Notes: generated from the letters alone by a model not told the origin. A DNA stretch of 33,880 nt from Bacilli bacterium (GCA_017477845.1 JAFUTR010000001.1:1-33880); one strand, 5' to 3'. Counted from the stretch's first letter, positions 17,481 to 25,502 are shown. Program-made: numbers and translations.

Positions 17481-17512
17481 ACAAAAAAAGAGACTATATC
17501 AAAGAGTCTCTT
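17481..17512 (-). terminator. yqeG-yqeH terminator
   Basis: AAGAGACT (17505-17512 on the minus strand), 9-nt loop, AGTCTCTT (17488-17495), then a run of T. The yqeH stop codon lies inside the hairpin. Confidence 0.85.
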
Positions 17513-18501
17513 ACAAATACTTCTACGTTGTTAGATAAATATATATCACATATAGCTTTATCTACTATCTTAATAAACCCAAGTCCATTAATAACTAAAT
17601 CTTGATGATATCCCACTTCAATAGTTCTTTTACTTAAATTAGAAATCATTTCACTCTTATTTATATCTTTTCTTTCAATATCTAAATCATTTGACATAAA
17701 AAATGTAAAACTATTCTTATCTCCTTCTATATAGTTAATTCCAAACAAACCATCAATAACTAAAGATTGTCCTTTTTTTAACTGATAAGTAATAGGATCA
17801 ATTTCCTTTTTAGCATTTATCTTTTTAATCATATCGAAAGATACATAATTAACAATACTTCCTCTATCTACAAGTCCAGGAGTATCTATCAAAGTTAAAT
17901 CATCTGTTAATTTAATATTTATTTTATTAAGAGTAGTAGATGGAAGTGGAGAAATAGTAAGTTCATATTTTTCTTCTGAGTAATTCTGAACCATCTTATT
18001 AATAAGGGTACTTTTTCCAACATTAGTATGCCCCACTACATAAACATTCTTACTCGATTTATGTTTTTTAATCATAAAAAGAAGTTCATCCATATTATAA
18101 TTCTTATTTGCACTAATTATAATAATATCTTGGTAAACAAGTCCTAAATTAGAAAAATATTCCTTTATTTTTTCATCGTTAACACTTCTTGGTAAAATAT
18201 CTCTTTTTGTTAAAACAAGAATTAATCTATTAGTAATATAATTTCTAATCATTTTAATATCTTTTTCTATATTTAAAAGATCAACTACATATAGCACTAA
18301 GTCTTTAGTTTCATTAACACTTTTAAGTATTTCTATATACTCATCATTAGACTTAGTAGTAATTTGATAATCCCCATAATTTCTTAATTTAAAGCATCTT
18401 GAACAGATGTCATTAGAAATATCAGGAGTATATCCTTCATAAATCATATTTGAATCTTGAAGTTTAACTCCACATCCTATGCAATACTTTTCATTATCCA
18501 T
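17494..18501 (-). CDS. yqeH: circularly permuted GTPase YqeH
   Basis: Ribosome-assembly GTPase involved in 30S biogenesis in Bacilli. It has 335 residues. An N-terminal four-cysteine zinc finger (Cys7, Cys10, Cys33, Cys36) is followed by GTPase motifs in permuted order: G4 (LTKRD) first, then G1 (GHTNVGKSTLIN), then G3 (DTPGL). A C-terminal domain follows. The start is ATG 18499-18501, behind AAAGGTGA and overlapping the end of yqeG by 8 bp; the longer reading frame from 18537 is not needed. The yqeG-yqeH pair is conserved in Bacillota, while aroE and yqeI, which follow in B. subtilis, are missing. Confidence 0.95.
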   Translation of the reverse strand: MDNEKYCIGCGVKLQDSNMIYEGYTPDISNDICSRCFKLRNYGDYQITTKSNDEYIEILKSVNETKDLVLYVVDLLNIEKDIKMIRNYITNRLILVLTKRDILPRSVNDEKIKEYFSNLGLVYQDIIIISANKNYNMDELLFMIKKHKSSKNVYVVGHTNVGKSTLINKMVQNYSEEKYELTISPLPSTTLNKINIKLTDDLTLIDTPGLVDRGSIVNYVSFDMIKKINAKKEIDPITYQLKKGQSLVIDGLFGINYIEGDKNSFTFFMSNDLDIERKDINKSEMISNLSKRTIEVGYHQDLVINGLGFIKIVDKAICDIYLSNNVEVFVRDSLI

Positions 18502-19015
18502 AATATTCACCTTTTTTAAATAATCCACGCTTAGCAAGTACTTTTAATTTTCTATTTTCAAAGAATCTATTAAATCCAGTTACCTTCAATTCATCATTTG
18601 ACAAAGGATCAACTAAAACTGTATATATCCCATATCTATTACCACCTAAAACATCGGTCATAATTTGATCACCAATAATACACATTTCATCCTTAGAAAA
18701 ATTATATTTATTTTTGACTTTTCTAAATCCACGAGAAAATGGTTTCAAAGCAAATCTTACATATTCAACACCAAAACAATCAGCAGCAACAGATAATCTT
18801 TTCTTGCTCGTGTTATTAGATATTATAAATACTTTAAAGTTAATTTTCAACTTTTTTATAAGATCACATATTTCTTTTTTAGGAATAGACTTATGAACTT
18901 TAAGTGTTGTATTATCAAGATCAAACATCAAACACTTAATATTTTTTTCTTTTAAAGTATCATAATTTATATCCAAAATACTTTTCTTATACATCTTAGG
19001 TATATATTTATCCAT
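18494..19015 (-). CDS. yqeG: YqeG family HAD-type phosphatase
   Basis: A HAD-superfamily protein of 173 residues. The nucleophile motif is MFDLDNTT (Asp32, Asp34). Motif II is FIISNNTS. Motif III/IV is represented by KPFSRGFRK and CIIGDQIMTDVLGGNRYG. Family members (subfamily IIIA, YqeG/GEP4-like) dephosphorylate small phosphorylated molecules; the substrate of bacterial YqeG is not established. It starts at ATG 19015 behind GGAGAGGG and is coupled to yqeH by overlap. A terminator hairpin lies directly upstream and I see no promoter between them. Expression may come from read-through or from a promoter inside the upstream gene. Confidence 0.93.
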   Translation of the reverse strand: MDKYIPKMYKKSILDINYDTLKEKNIKCLMFDLDNTTLKVHKSIPKKEICDLIKKLKINFKVFIISNNTSKKRLSVAADCFGVEYVRFALKPFSRGFRKVKNKYNFSKDEMCIIGDQIMTDVLGGNRYGIYTVLVDPLSNDELKVTGFNRFFENRKLKVLAKRGLFKKGEYYG

Positions 19016-19033
19016 AAAACCCTCTCCATAAAG

Positions 19034-19056
19034 AAAACTTAGTTATTCTAAGTTTT
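19034..19056 (-). terminator. terminator of the deacetylase-cohesin unit
   Basis: AAAACTTAG, loop AATAA (contains the stop codon), CTAAGTTTT, then CTTT on the minus strand. A plus-strand reading also ends in a T-rich run. Confidence 0.7.
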
Positions 19057-20494
19057 TCTTTTTTTCTAATCTTTTAGTTTTTTCTAAGTCTTTTTCTTTT
19101 TTATCAATTTCTACAACAAGTTCTTTTTTTGTCTTTTTGTAATTAAGTAACATCTTTATAAAGATTATCAATAATACTATAAAGATAATTAATCCTAAAA
19201 TCAAGAAGAAATTAATTCTATTATCTTTTTTAAATAAAATTGTATAGTAGTTTTCAACATTTTTAGTTCCATCTTTAGCACTTACTGTTATTGTAACTTT
19301 TTCACCAGGTTTAAGTGTAGATAAATCAGTCTTATCAATTGTTGCTACTGCTTCATCTTCATTACTAACGACTGGTTTTATAACTAAAGAATCTTTATAT
19401 TTAGCTTTATATATTATTTCATAATCATATTTATCGTTTTCAAAATCAAGTGTTTCATCACAACCAAATAATTCTATATTTTTAAGTTTAGTATTAATCT
19501 CAGTATCAAGATTATTAATAATTAAGGTATAAACTTTTTCATCTTTGCTTTCACTAATAACTGTTATTTTAATTTCATTAGATCCAATTACAAGTGCATC
19601 TTTTTTATCAATTTTAACCGTTGCTTTAGAATCAGCTGGAGTTGCTACTATATCTATATCTTTAAGTTTATGAGTAGTAAATGTATAAGTTAGTGTATTT
19701 TTATCAAATTCAAATAATTTTGGATTAGAATTAATTATCAAACTTTGTAAGTCATTGTTAGTACCTCTATTATCTTGCCTAATTAATGTAACTTCATATT
19801 TTTTCTCATCACCTGAAGCACTAACAACAATTATTTCAAAATTGTTATCTCCATAATCAAGTGAAACACCTGTTCTTGGTTCATATTTATCCTTAAATGT
19901 TGCTGTTTTATCATTTAGTACTGCATCAAAGTTAGCAGTAGTAACAGTTGAATCAACCTGAATTGAGTAACTATATGTAGTTGGAGAAAAATTAGTAATT
20001 GTTTTCCCATTTAATTTCAAATCTTTTAAAGAGTTATCAGTAGATTTTATCTCTACTGTCGAAGTTACTTTTTCAAGTGTATTAATCATTTCATCTTCTT
20101 CATTTTTTGTAGTTCCTTCTAAATTTAAAACAGTACTATTTTTTGCTACATCTTCTTTTACTTTAAATTTCAAAGTTAATATAGTTGTTTCCCCAGTTAG
20201 TCCATTTCCATGAGTAAAATCAAGAGTTACTGGACTTCCTTTTGAAAACTCTGATACTTGTTTCCATCCATTTTTGTTTTCAATACTCAATAGCTCTAAA
20301 GCACTTGTTTCATAAGTAAAAGTTCCCTTAAAACCATTAATGGCAGTATCTGAGGTAACAGAAATACTTACTGATATTTCTTCTCCTTTACTAGTCATTT
20401 TTGGCGCATCTATCTTAGCTTTATTATTAGCTGCAAAAACATTTAAGGGAAAAACAAATAATAAAAGTAATAATAATATTTTTATTTTTTTCAT
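19043..20494 (-). CDS. surface protein with cohesin and cadherin-like beta-sandwich repeats, membrane anchored
   Basis: 483 residues. A signal peptide (about 1-21) ends FPLNVFA. A cohesin-like domain (about 24-150) has KGEEISVSISVTSDTAINGF and GLTGETTILTLKFKV. Three cadherin-like beta-sandwich (Cadherin-like, PF12733-type) repeats follow, each with a Leu-x-Leu-x-G start and a TYSYSI/TYTFT/KYDYEI strand (about 155-240, 248-330, 335-425). A C-terminal membrane helix (about 430-452) precedes a basic charged tail. It should therefore face the outside. Cohesin modules bind dockerins, but no dockerin or cellulosomal gene is seen here; a structural or adhesion role is more likely. It starts 8 bp after the deacetylase gene, with its ribosome-binding site AGGAGA. 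Confidence 0.82.
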   Translation of the reverse strand: MKKIKILLLLLLFVFPLNVFAANNKAKIDAPKMTSKGEEISVSISVTSDTAINGFKGTFTYETSALELLSIENKNGWKQVSEFSKGSPVTLDFTHGNGLTGETTILTLKFKVKEDVAKNSTVLNLEGTTKNEEDEMINTLEKVTSTVEIKSTDNSLKDLKLNGKTITNFSPTTYSYSIQVDSTVTTANFDAVLNDKTATFKDKYEPRTGVSLDYGDNNFEIIVVSASGDEKKYEVTLIRQDNRGTNNDLQSLIINSNPKLFEFDKNTLTYTFTTHKLKDIDIVATPADSKATVKIDKKDALVIGSNEIKITVISESKDEKVYTLIINNLDTEINTKLKNIELFGCDETLDFENDKYDYEIIYKAKYKDSLVIKPVVSNEDEAVATIDKTDLSTLKPGEKVTITVSAKDGTKNVENYYTILFKKDNRINFFLILGLIIFIVLLIIFIKMLLNYKKTKKELVVEIDKKEKDLEKTKRLEKKKNLE

Positions 20495-20502
20495 ATAATC
20501 TC

Positions 20503-22002
20503 CTAATTATTTATTCTTTGATGACAAATTATATTCTTGTTTAATACTTCAAATTTGTATCCATTATTTTTTCCATATTTTATTATTTCTTCAATTGCTG
20601 AAGCAGTAGTTTGTTTAATATCATGCATTAAAATTACGTTTCCTCTTGATTTAGATAAATTTCTTGTTACATTAGATATTTCTTCACTTACTTTTCCATT
20701 AAAGCTCGCACTTTTTAATCCACCTGCATCTCCACTAGAAATATTCCAATCAAAATATACATAACCATTATCTTCTACTTCTTTTGCAAGTTGTGTCATA
20801 ATTCCAGATTTATATTTTCTACTTACTGTGTTAGATACTCCTCCAGGAAATCTCAATAAGTCTGATTTTTTACCTGTTATTCTTTCTACTCTGCTTGCTA
20901 TTTTATTCATATCAGTCCAAAATGCTTCACTAGACTTGTATATATTTGCATAGTCATGACTACTTGAGTGAAGTCCAATAACGTGACCTTCATCAAACTC
21001 TCTTTTAATTAATGAATCAGGTCCTGCTGCTGTTACAAAGAAAGTCGCTTTTACATCATATTTCTTTAATACATCAAGTATTTTTGGAGTGTAATATGAG
21101 TTTGGTCCATCATCAAATGTTAAATAGATTACTCCAGCACTTCCACAAGTTAGGTTACCAGTACTAACAGGTGTCACTTTCTTTTCACTTACAACTACTT
21201 TTCTTGTTTTTGTAGCAGTATTTCCTTTTGTATCACTAACTGTATAGGAAAGTTCGTATGTTCCAAGTTTTTTTGTATCGACACTTCCTGATACTGTAAC
21301 TTTAGAAGTTAAATCTTCATCACAATTATCACTTACTGTATACAAAGGATCTGTAAAAGTAGAGTTTAATACAACGTAGTAAGTGTCTCCTCCCTTTAAA
21401 GTAATAACAGGAGCTTCTTCATCTATTCTATTTAAAACTCTTTTAGAAACACCTTCATTTCCGCTTGAATCTTTAACTTTATAAATAACTTCTGTATCAA
21501 AAGTCTCTACATTTACTTTATCTGTTAAATCTCCATCATAATTATCTAAAGCTGTGTAGCCTTCTTCTACATATTCTTTTGCTGGACAGACACTTATTTC
21601 ATTTTCTCCAACAATAGTAATAACAGGTTCTTTAGTATCAACTACTTCAATGTCTCTTTCAACTGTAGAAGTAAACTTATTCTTTCTTATCTTATATTTT
21701 AAATGATAAACTCCAAGTTTATTCTCATCAACTTTTCCTTCAATCCAGCTCTTATCAGTAATATTTTTGCCCAAATAAGTAGCTTTTACTCCAGGATCTT
21801 TATATTTATCACCATATTCTACTTTAATATATTTATCTCCAATTAAAGTAATTTTAGGAACAAATAAAAAGTAAATAAGTAAAACAAGAAGTATTATAGA
21901 AAGTAAGATAACACCTATAATAGATACTTTTTTCAAATACTTTTTCTGTTTTCTTTCAACTTTTTTTATTTTTCTTTCAGTCTCTAATTCATCTTGTTCC
22001 AT
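20503..22002 (-). CDS. membrane-anchored polysaccharide deacetylase (NodB domain) with Ig-like repeats
   Basis: 499 residues: a charged cytoplasmic start, one membrane helix (about 26-48), then extracytoplasmic DUF5011/HYR-like Ig repeats (about 52-122, 126-192, 196-272). Each repeat has the GD.Y.DPG or EEGYTALDNYDGDLT pattern. A NodB carbohydrate esterase-4 domain follows. Metal and catalytic motifs are TFDDGP (Asp297, Asp298), HSSSHDY (His345, His349), RFPGG and LMHD (His460). PgdA-type enzymes of this design remove acetyl groups from peptidoglycan N-acetylglucosamine and protect against lysozyme. Other CE4 substrates are possible. It has its own promoter and is followed by the cohesin-like gene. 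Two extra cysteines in the repeats could form a disulfide. Confidence 0.9.
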   Translation of the reverse strand: MEQDELETERKIKKVERKQKKYLKKVSIIGVILLSIILLVLLIYFLFVPKITLIGDKYIKVEYGDKYKDPGVKATYLGKNITDKSWIEGKVDENKLGVYHLKYKIRKNKFTSTVERDIEVVDTKEPVITIVGENEISVCPAKEYVEEGYTALDNYDGDLTDKVNVETFDTEVIYKVKDSSGNEGVSKRVLNRIDEEAPVITLKGGDTYYVVLNSTFTDPLYTVSDNCDEDLTSKVTVSGSVDTKKLGTYELSYTVSDTKGNTATKTRKVVVSEKKVTPVSTGNLTCGSAGVIYLTFDDGPNSYYTPKILDVLKKYDVKATFFVTAAGPDSLIKREFDEGHVIGLHSSSHDYANIYKSSEAFWTDMNKIASRVERITGKKSDLLRFPGGVSNTVSRKYKSGIMTQLAKEVEDNGYVYFDWNISSGDAGGLKSASFNGKVSEEISNVTRNLSKSRGNVILMHDIKQTTASAIEEIIKYGKNNGYKFEVLNKNIICHQRINN

Positions 22003-22027
22003 ATTAAACCTCTACTACTATAATTTT

Positions 22028-22056
22028 ATTATACTTTGTAAAATTAAAAAAGTCCA
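22028..22056 (-). promoter_or_regulatory. promoter of the deacetylase-cohesin unit
   Basis: TGGACT (22051-22056), a 17-bp spacer and TATAAT (22028-22033) on the minus strand. The -35 coincides with the right arm of the sigK terminator, so the two signals share DNA. Confidence 0.6.
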
Positions 22057-22069
22057 TACAAATAGGACT
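22045..22069 (-). terminator. sigK terminator
   Basis: AGTCC, 9-nt loop, GGACT, then six T on the minus strand. The sigK stop codon overlaps the left arm. The stem is short (5 bp) but the T-run is good. Confidence 0.6.
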
Positions 22070-22760
22070 ATTCTTTGTTATTTTTTATGAATTCTCTCAG
22101 TATTTTCATAAGTGCTCTTTTCTCAATTCTTGATACATAACTTCTAGATATTTTATAATCTTTAGCAATTTCTTTCTGAGTCATCTCATCTTTATTAAAC
22201 AAACCATACCTCTTACTTATTATTTCCATTTCTCTTGGTGTTAATACTTTAAAATACTCTTTTAACAGTTTAACATTATCTTTTTCTGATATTTCATCTA
22301 TATAATCTGGTGCAGGTATCTTTAAAATATCTAAAATAGTTATTTCATTACCTTCTTTATCAAATCCAATAGATTCATTTATTGAAATATTTTTATTTGT
22401 TTTATTATTACTTCTGAAATACATTAGTATTTCATTTTCTATACATCTTGCACAGTACGTTGTAAGTTTAGTACCATGGCTCTTTTTAAAACTATCGACA
22501 CCTTTTATAAGTCCAATTGTCCCAATACTTATAAGATCATCTTGATCAACATTTTTATAGTCAAACTTCTTTACAATATGCGCGACAAGCCTTAAATTAT
22601 GCTCAATCAAACTATTTCTAGCATCATTATCACCATCTAACATTTTCTTTATCATTAGATTCTCTTCTTCCTCACTTAAAGGATCAAGAAAAACATTATT
22701 TGAATAACTACAAGTAAATAGAAATAAACTTTTAAGTTTTCTAATTAAATTAAAAAACAT
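22068..22760 (-). CDS. sigK: pro-sigma-K, late mother-cell sporulation sigma factor
   Basis: 230 residues. A hydrophobic pro-sequence (1-18) ends FTCS and is followed by YSNNVF, matching the SpoIVFB cleavage context of B. subtilis pro-sigma-K (S|YVKNNAF). Cleavage would fall between Ser18 and Tyr19. Region 2 is unmistakably sigma-K-like: IEHNLRLVAHIVKKF, DLISIGTIGLIKG and TYCARCIENEILMYFR. IGFDKEGNEITILD follows. Region 4 carries QKEIAKDYKISRSYVSRIEKRALMK. Sigma-E is less likely because it has a different pro-sequence and ERNLRLV-type region. The gene is intact, with no skin-type insertion. Its ribosome-binding site is AGGAGGT, and it is next to a small zinc-ribbon gene and spoIVFB. A CATATAAT box upstream resembles a sigma-E -10, but in this AT-rich DNA that is weak. 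Confidence 0.93.
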   Translation of the reverse strand: MFFNLIRKLKSLFLFTCSYSNNVFLDPLSEEEENLMIKKMLDGDNDARNSLIEHNLRLVAHIVKKFDYKNVDQDDLISIGTIGLIKGVDSFKKSHGTKLTTYCARCIENEILMYFRSNNKTNKNISINESIGFDKEGNEITILDILKIPAPDYIDEISEKDNVKLLKEYFKVLTPREMEIISKRYGLFNKDEMTQKEIAKDYKISRSYVSRIEKRALMKILREFIKNNKE

Positions 22761-22797
22761 ATAACCTCCTAAAAAATTATATGTTTATAAGTATTAT

Positions 22798-23013
22798 TTA
22801 ATTATTAATTAAATGGAAAAGTCCAAAAGATATTATAGCTACAAGTATTAAAATAATTAATACTATCAAAAAAGTACTACTTTCTTTTTTGTTTCCTTCT
22901 ACAACTGCTTCAACTACTTCTTCATCATTTTTAACAGGATTTCCACATCCTTTACAAAAAGCATCTCCACTATCTAATGTATTTCCACAAAATTCACATT
23001 TTCTTTTTCTCAT
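22798..23013 (-). CDS. small zinc-ribbon protein with one C-terminal membrane helix
   Basis: 71 residues. The N-terminal four-cysteine zinc ribbon CEFCGN...CKGCGNP (Cys6, Cys9, Cys20, Cys23) is followed by an acidic linker. One hydrophobic segment (about 47-67) ends the protein. Such zinc-ribbon tail-anchored proteins are common in Bacillota and of unknown role. It starts behind AAGGA, has a promoter, and lies between spoIVFB and sigK, so it may be co-transcribed with sigK. Function is not known; involvement in pro-sigma-K activation is only a guess from position. Confidence 0.75.
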   Translation of the reverse strand: MRKRKCEFCGNTLDSGDAFCKGCGNPVKNDEEVVEAVVEGNKKESSTFLIVLIILILVAIISFGLFHLINN

Positions 23014-23035
23014 ATCATCATTCCTTTACTAGTTA

Positions 23036-23064
23036 ATAATATCATTATTAAAGTTTTTTTACAA
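23036..23064 (-). promoter_or_regulatory. promoter upstream of the zinc-ribbon gene and sigK
   Basis: TTGTAA (23059-23064, its last three bases are the spoIVFB stop codon), a 17-bp spacer and TATTAT (23036-23041), with TGA directly upstream of the -10 box. A near-perfect inverted repeat, TAATAAT-GAT-ATTATTA, covers the -10. Confidence 0.45.
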
Positions 23065-23796
23065 CTTATTAGAAAAATATTTCACCAAAATTTCTTTTTC
23101 ATTATAAATTTTATTATTAACAATAAATAAGTTATTTCTATACTTATACATATCTTTAATATTTCTAATTACTTTAGTTTTTCTAAATTTAAACTGGTAT
23201 AGATATCTTTCAAGTAAAAACTTATCAAATGAATAATTAATAAGTTTCAACTCATCAAATATTTTAAATAATAATAGAAATAAAGATATTATAATAATAA
23301 AAGAATAATAATTAAAATAACTATAAAAAAAAGAAAAAAGTAAAAATATAAATGATAAATAAATACATAAAGTTAAACTTTTTTTATAAGGAATAATTAG
23401 ATTAAGAAAACAAGATAATATTTTACTTCCATCAAGAGGAACTATTGGTAATAGATTAAAAAATAATAATAAATTACTAAATATTACTATATCTTTATCA
23501 AATCTAACTAAAAATAATGAAAGTATTATTTGAAATAGTGGTCCTGTGATAGTAACTAATAATTCTTGATATACTTTTCTATTTATATAATCATTAAATT
23601 TTATAATACCTCCAAGAGGATAGATATATATTTTATCTATTTTATATTTGAATAATAGTGCTGCTAAAAAGTGTCCAAATTCATGAAATATTATTAAACT
23701 CATATAAATTATTATTTTCTTAAAGTGACCTGTAAAAAAAGAAAGAAAAATAAACAAATACGTTAAAGAAGATATTTTAAATATATTCTTTATAAT
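23059..23796 (-). CDS. spoIVFB: SpoIVFB intramembrane metalloprotease, probably starting at ATT
   Basis: Site-2-protease (M50) that cuts pro-sigma-K in the mother-cell forespore membrane. The zinc site HEFGH (His38, Glu39, His42) lies in a membrane helix. It is followed by the conserved YPLGG and ELLVTITGPLFQ, and the third ligand motif NLLPIVPLDG (Asp122). Multiple hydrophobic segments and a cytoplasmic C-terminal domain follow, the expected SpoIVFB order. There is no ATG near the 5' end. The frame is open up to a TAG at 23797. ATT at 23794-23796 has GGAG 9 nt upstream and gives IIKNIFKISS before LTYLFIFLSFFTG, which restores the first helix. A TTG at 23757 has no ribosome-binding site and removes part of it. 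It overlaps the end of spoIVFA by 20 bp. Confidence 0.85.
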   Translation of the reverse strand: MIKNIFKISSLTYLFIFLSFFTGHFKKIIIYMSLIIFHEFGHFLAALLFKYKIDKIYIYPLGGIIKFNDYINRKVYQELLVTITGPLFQIILSLFLVRFDKDIVIFSNLLLFFNLLPIVPLDGSKILSCFLNLIIPYKKSLTLCIYLSFIFLLFSFFYSYFNYYSFIIIISLFLLLFKIFDELKLINYSFDKFLLERYLYQFKFRKTKVIRNIKDMYKYRNNLFIVNNKIYNEKEILVKYFSNKL

Positions 23797-24355
23797 CTAG
23801 TTCTTCTCCATTCTTCTTAAATACTATTATTAATTTATTATCGAGTACATTACCTACTATATCACCTTTTTTTACGTAATCATAAATATTTATATTTGAG
23901 TTAATTATATTGCAATACCAAATATTTACGTTATCTTCATCTTCCACAATTAAAACATTACCATATCCTTCTTTTTCTCCAATAAAGACTACTATCCCAT
24001 CTTTTAAGAAAGGGACTAAATAGTTATCATCAACAGTTAATATAACTCCGTCTTTATAGGAATTAGAGTCATTATACACTAAAGATTCTCCACTTACTAA
24101 AACATCTTCTTGAATGTCAACACTAGGAAATAAATTACCAAATAATGAAGTATATAAAGAGTTAATTTTAGCAAAGGAAAATGACTTATTAAAGACATGT
24201 TCATATATCAGTTTATCAAATCCATCTACTTTTTTTAAACATATCATAAATGTTAAAAAAAGAATAATACATATCATTATCTTAGTAACCAATCTCTTAA
24301 AAAAAATATTAATATTACTATCTTTAACTACTTTCTTCTTATTATATTTATTCAT
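23777..24355 (-). CDS. spoIVFA: SpoIVFA-like regulator of SpoIVFB
   Basis: 192 residues: a basic N-terminus, one membrane helix (about 23-40), then a degenerate M23/LytM-like domain. This has YKDGVILTV, DGIVVFIGEKEGYGNVLIVED, and VKKGDIVGNV. The metal-binding His residues of active M23 enzymes are missing. This matches SpoIVFA, which holds and stabilises SpoIVFB and is cut by SpoIVB or CtpB during engulfment signalling. The start is ATG 24353-24355; an overlapping GTG at 24364 with the mreD stop is possible. Neither has a clear ribosome-binding site, so translation probably depends on coupling. It sits between mreD and spoIVFB as in the B. subtilis region. Confidence 0.8.
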   Translation of the reverse strand: MNKYNKKKVVKDSNINIFFKRLVTKIMICIILFLTFMICLKKVDGFDKLIYEHVFNKSFSFAKINSLYTSLFGNLFPSVDIQEDVLVSGESLVYNDSNSYKDGVILTVDDNYLVPFLKDGIVVFIGEKEGYGNVLIVEDEDNVNIWYCNIINSNINIYDYVKKGDIVGNVLDNKLIIVFKKNGEELDYKEYI

Positions 24356-24360
24356 ATTAA

Positions 24361-24789
24361 TCACATTAATTTATACTGAAGTTTTTGTGATTTTAGAACC
24401 ATTCCTACTAAATAAATAATGATTAAATATAAATAGTTAATTACTAAACTAAATAAAACTTTAATAATTATAAAAGATATACTTAGTTTCTTAATAAAGT
24501 ATAAAAACAAATATAAAAATATATCATAAAAAGATAAAGATAGTAACAAAGTTATTAAACTATTTTTAATATTTCTATTACTTACATAATTAAAGAAATA
24601 ATAAATAGTTAAAAAGTAAAATAAATTATAGTAAAACATTCCATTAAAAATGCTGTAAATAAGTAGTAGAATTAATGATATTTTGATATTTTTTCTATAG
24701 TATAAAGAAAGAATAATAAATGTTATAAGAAACATAGAAGATATTGGAACTAAAAAATCAAGTATTAAAGAAATAATACCTAAAATCAT
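24361..24789 (-). CDS. mreD: rod-shape determining protein MreD
   Basis: A very hydrophobic 142-residue protein with about five membrane segments, shorter than the usual 160-175. It has the polytopic pattern of MreD and a position right behind mreC. MreD works with MreC and RodA/PBPs in lateral wall synthesis. Its ATG overlaps the mreC stop (ATGA), and its ribosome-binding site is AAGAGG inside mreC. Identification rests mainly on synteny and the hydropathy pattern, since MreD sequences are poorly conserved. Confidence 0.75.
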   Translation of the reverse strand: MILGIISLILDFLVPISSMFLITFIILSLYYRKNIKISLILLLIYSIFNGMFYYNLFYFLTIYYFFNYVSNRNIKNSLITLLLSLSFYDIFLYLFLYFIKKLSISFIIIKVLFSLVINYLYLIIIYLVGMVLKSQKLQYKLM

Positions 24790-25502
24790 TTTATATACCT
24801 CTTTAAGACTGATACAAATTTAATATTATTAATATCTTGACTTAATTTAACTTTAGCTGTTTTACCGACTCCTTTTAAATCTTTATCAAAACTTAAAATC
24901 TCACCAATTATTATTCCTTCTGGAAATATATCAGAAAGTCCACTAGTTAATACTTTATCTCCTATTTTTATATCATCACTATCATTAATTCCTTTTATTA
25001 TAAGTTCATTATTAACTGAATATAACACTTTATTATTATCATTTATTTTAACTGAAATAGAATCAATATCAGTAATTAATTTAACTGTCGATGTATTAAA
25101 AGAAGTATTTTTTATTTTACCTATTAAACCATTATCTCCCACTACTGCCATATTATCTCTAATTCCATCATTAAGCCCTTTATTGATAGTAAACTCAACA
25201 AACCAATAATTATTATTACGAAAAATTAAAGAAGCATTTATTCTTTTATAATCTTTCAAAGAATAATCAATTTCTAATAACCTTTTTAGTTCTCTATTCT
25301 CAGAGATTAATTCTTCGCTTGAATGTTCTATAATAAGCCCAGTTGTTGTAAATCTAGTCGGATAGTAAACCAAATCTTTTATTACTCCTCCAATATTTAA
25401 GTCATTTTTAAATTCAAAATATGAAAAAATAAGAGATAAAAAAATAAGCATCAAAATAAGTTTTTTCTTTGTTTTATTATCCCTCTTTTTCTTTTTTTTC
25501 AT
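24786..25502 (-). CDS. mreC: rod-shape determining protein MreC
   Basis: 238 residues: a Lys-rich cytoplasmic start, one membrane helix (about 12-30), a short coiled-coil (SSEELISENRELKRLLEID), then the beta-barrel periplasmic-type domain. That domain has NKGLNDGIRDNMAVVGDNGLIGKI and IKGINDSDDIKIGDKVLTSGLSDIFPEGI, typical of MreC. The start is ATG 25500-25502 behind AGGTGA. A GTG at 25511 overlaps the radC stop but is less likely. MreC links the wall-synthesis enzymes to the cytoskeleton. mreB is not in this window, although radC-mreC are directly adjacent, so the cytoskeletal gene has been lost from the block or moved. Confidence 0.88.
   Translation of the reverse strand: MKKKKKRDNKTKKKLILMLIFLSLIFSYFEFKNDLNIGGVIKDLVYYPTRFTTTGLIIEHSSEELISENRELKRLLEIDYSLKDYKRINASLIFRNNNYWFVEFTINKGLNDGIRDNMAVVGDNGLIGKIKNTSFNTSTVKLITDIDSISVKINDNNKVLYSVNNELIIKGINDSDDIKIGDKVLTSGLSDIFPEGIIIGEILSFDKDLKGVGKTAKVKLSQDINNIKFVSVLKRYIK

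Noticed and set aside
22740-22800. Sigma-E type promoter (CATATAAT) before sigK
   Set aside because: No matching -35 at the right distance; in AT-rich DNA the -10 alone is not significant. Mentioned only within the sigK entry.
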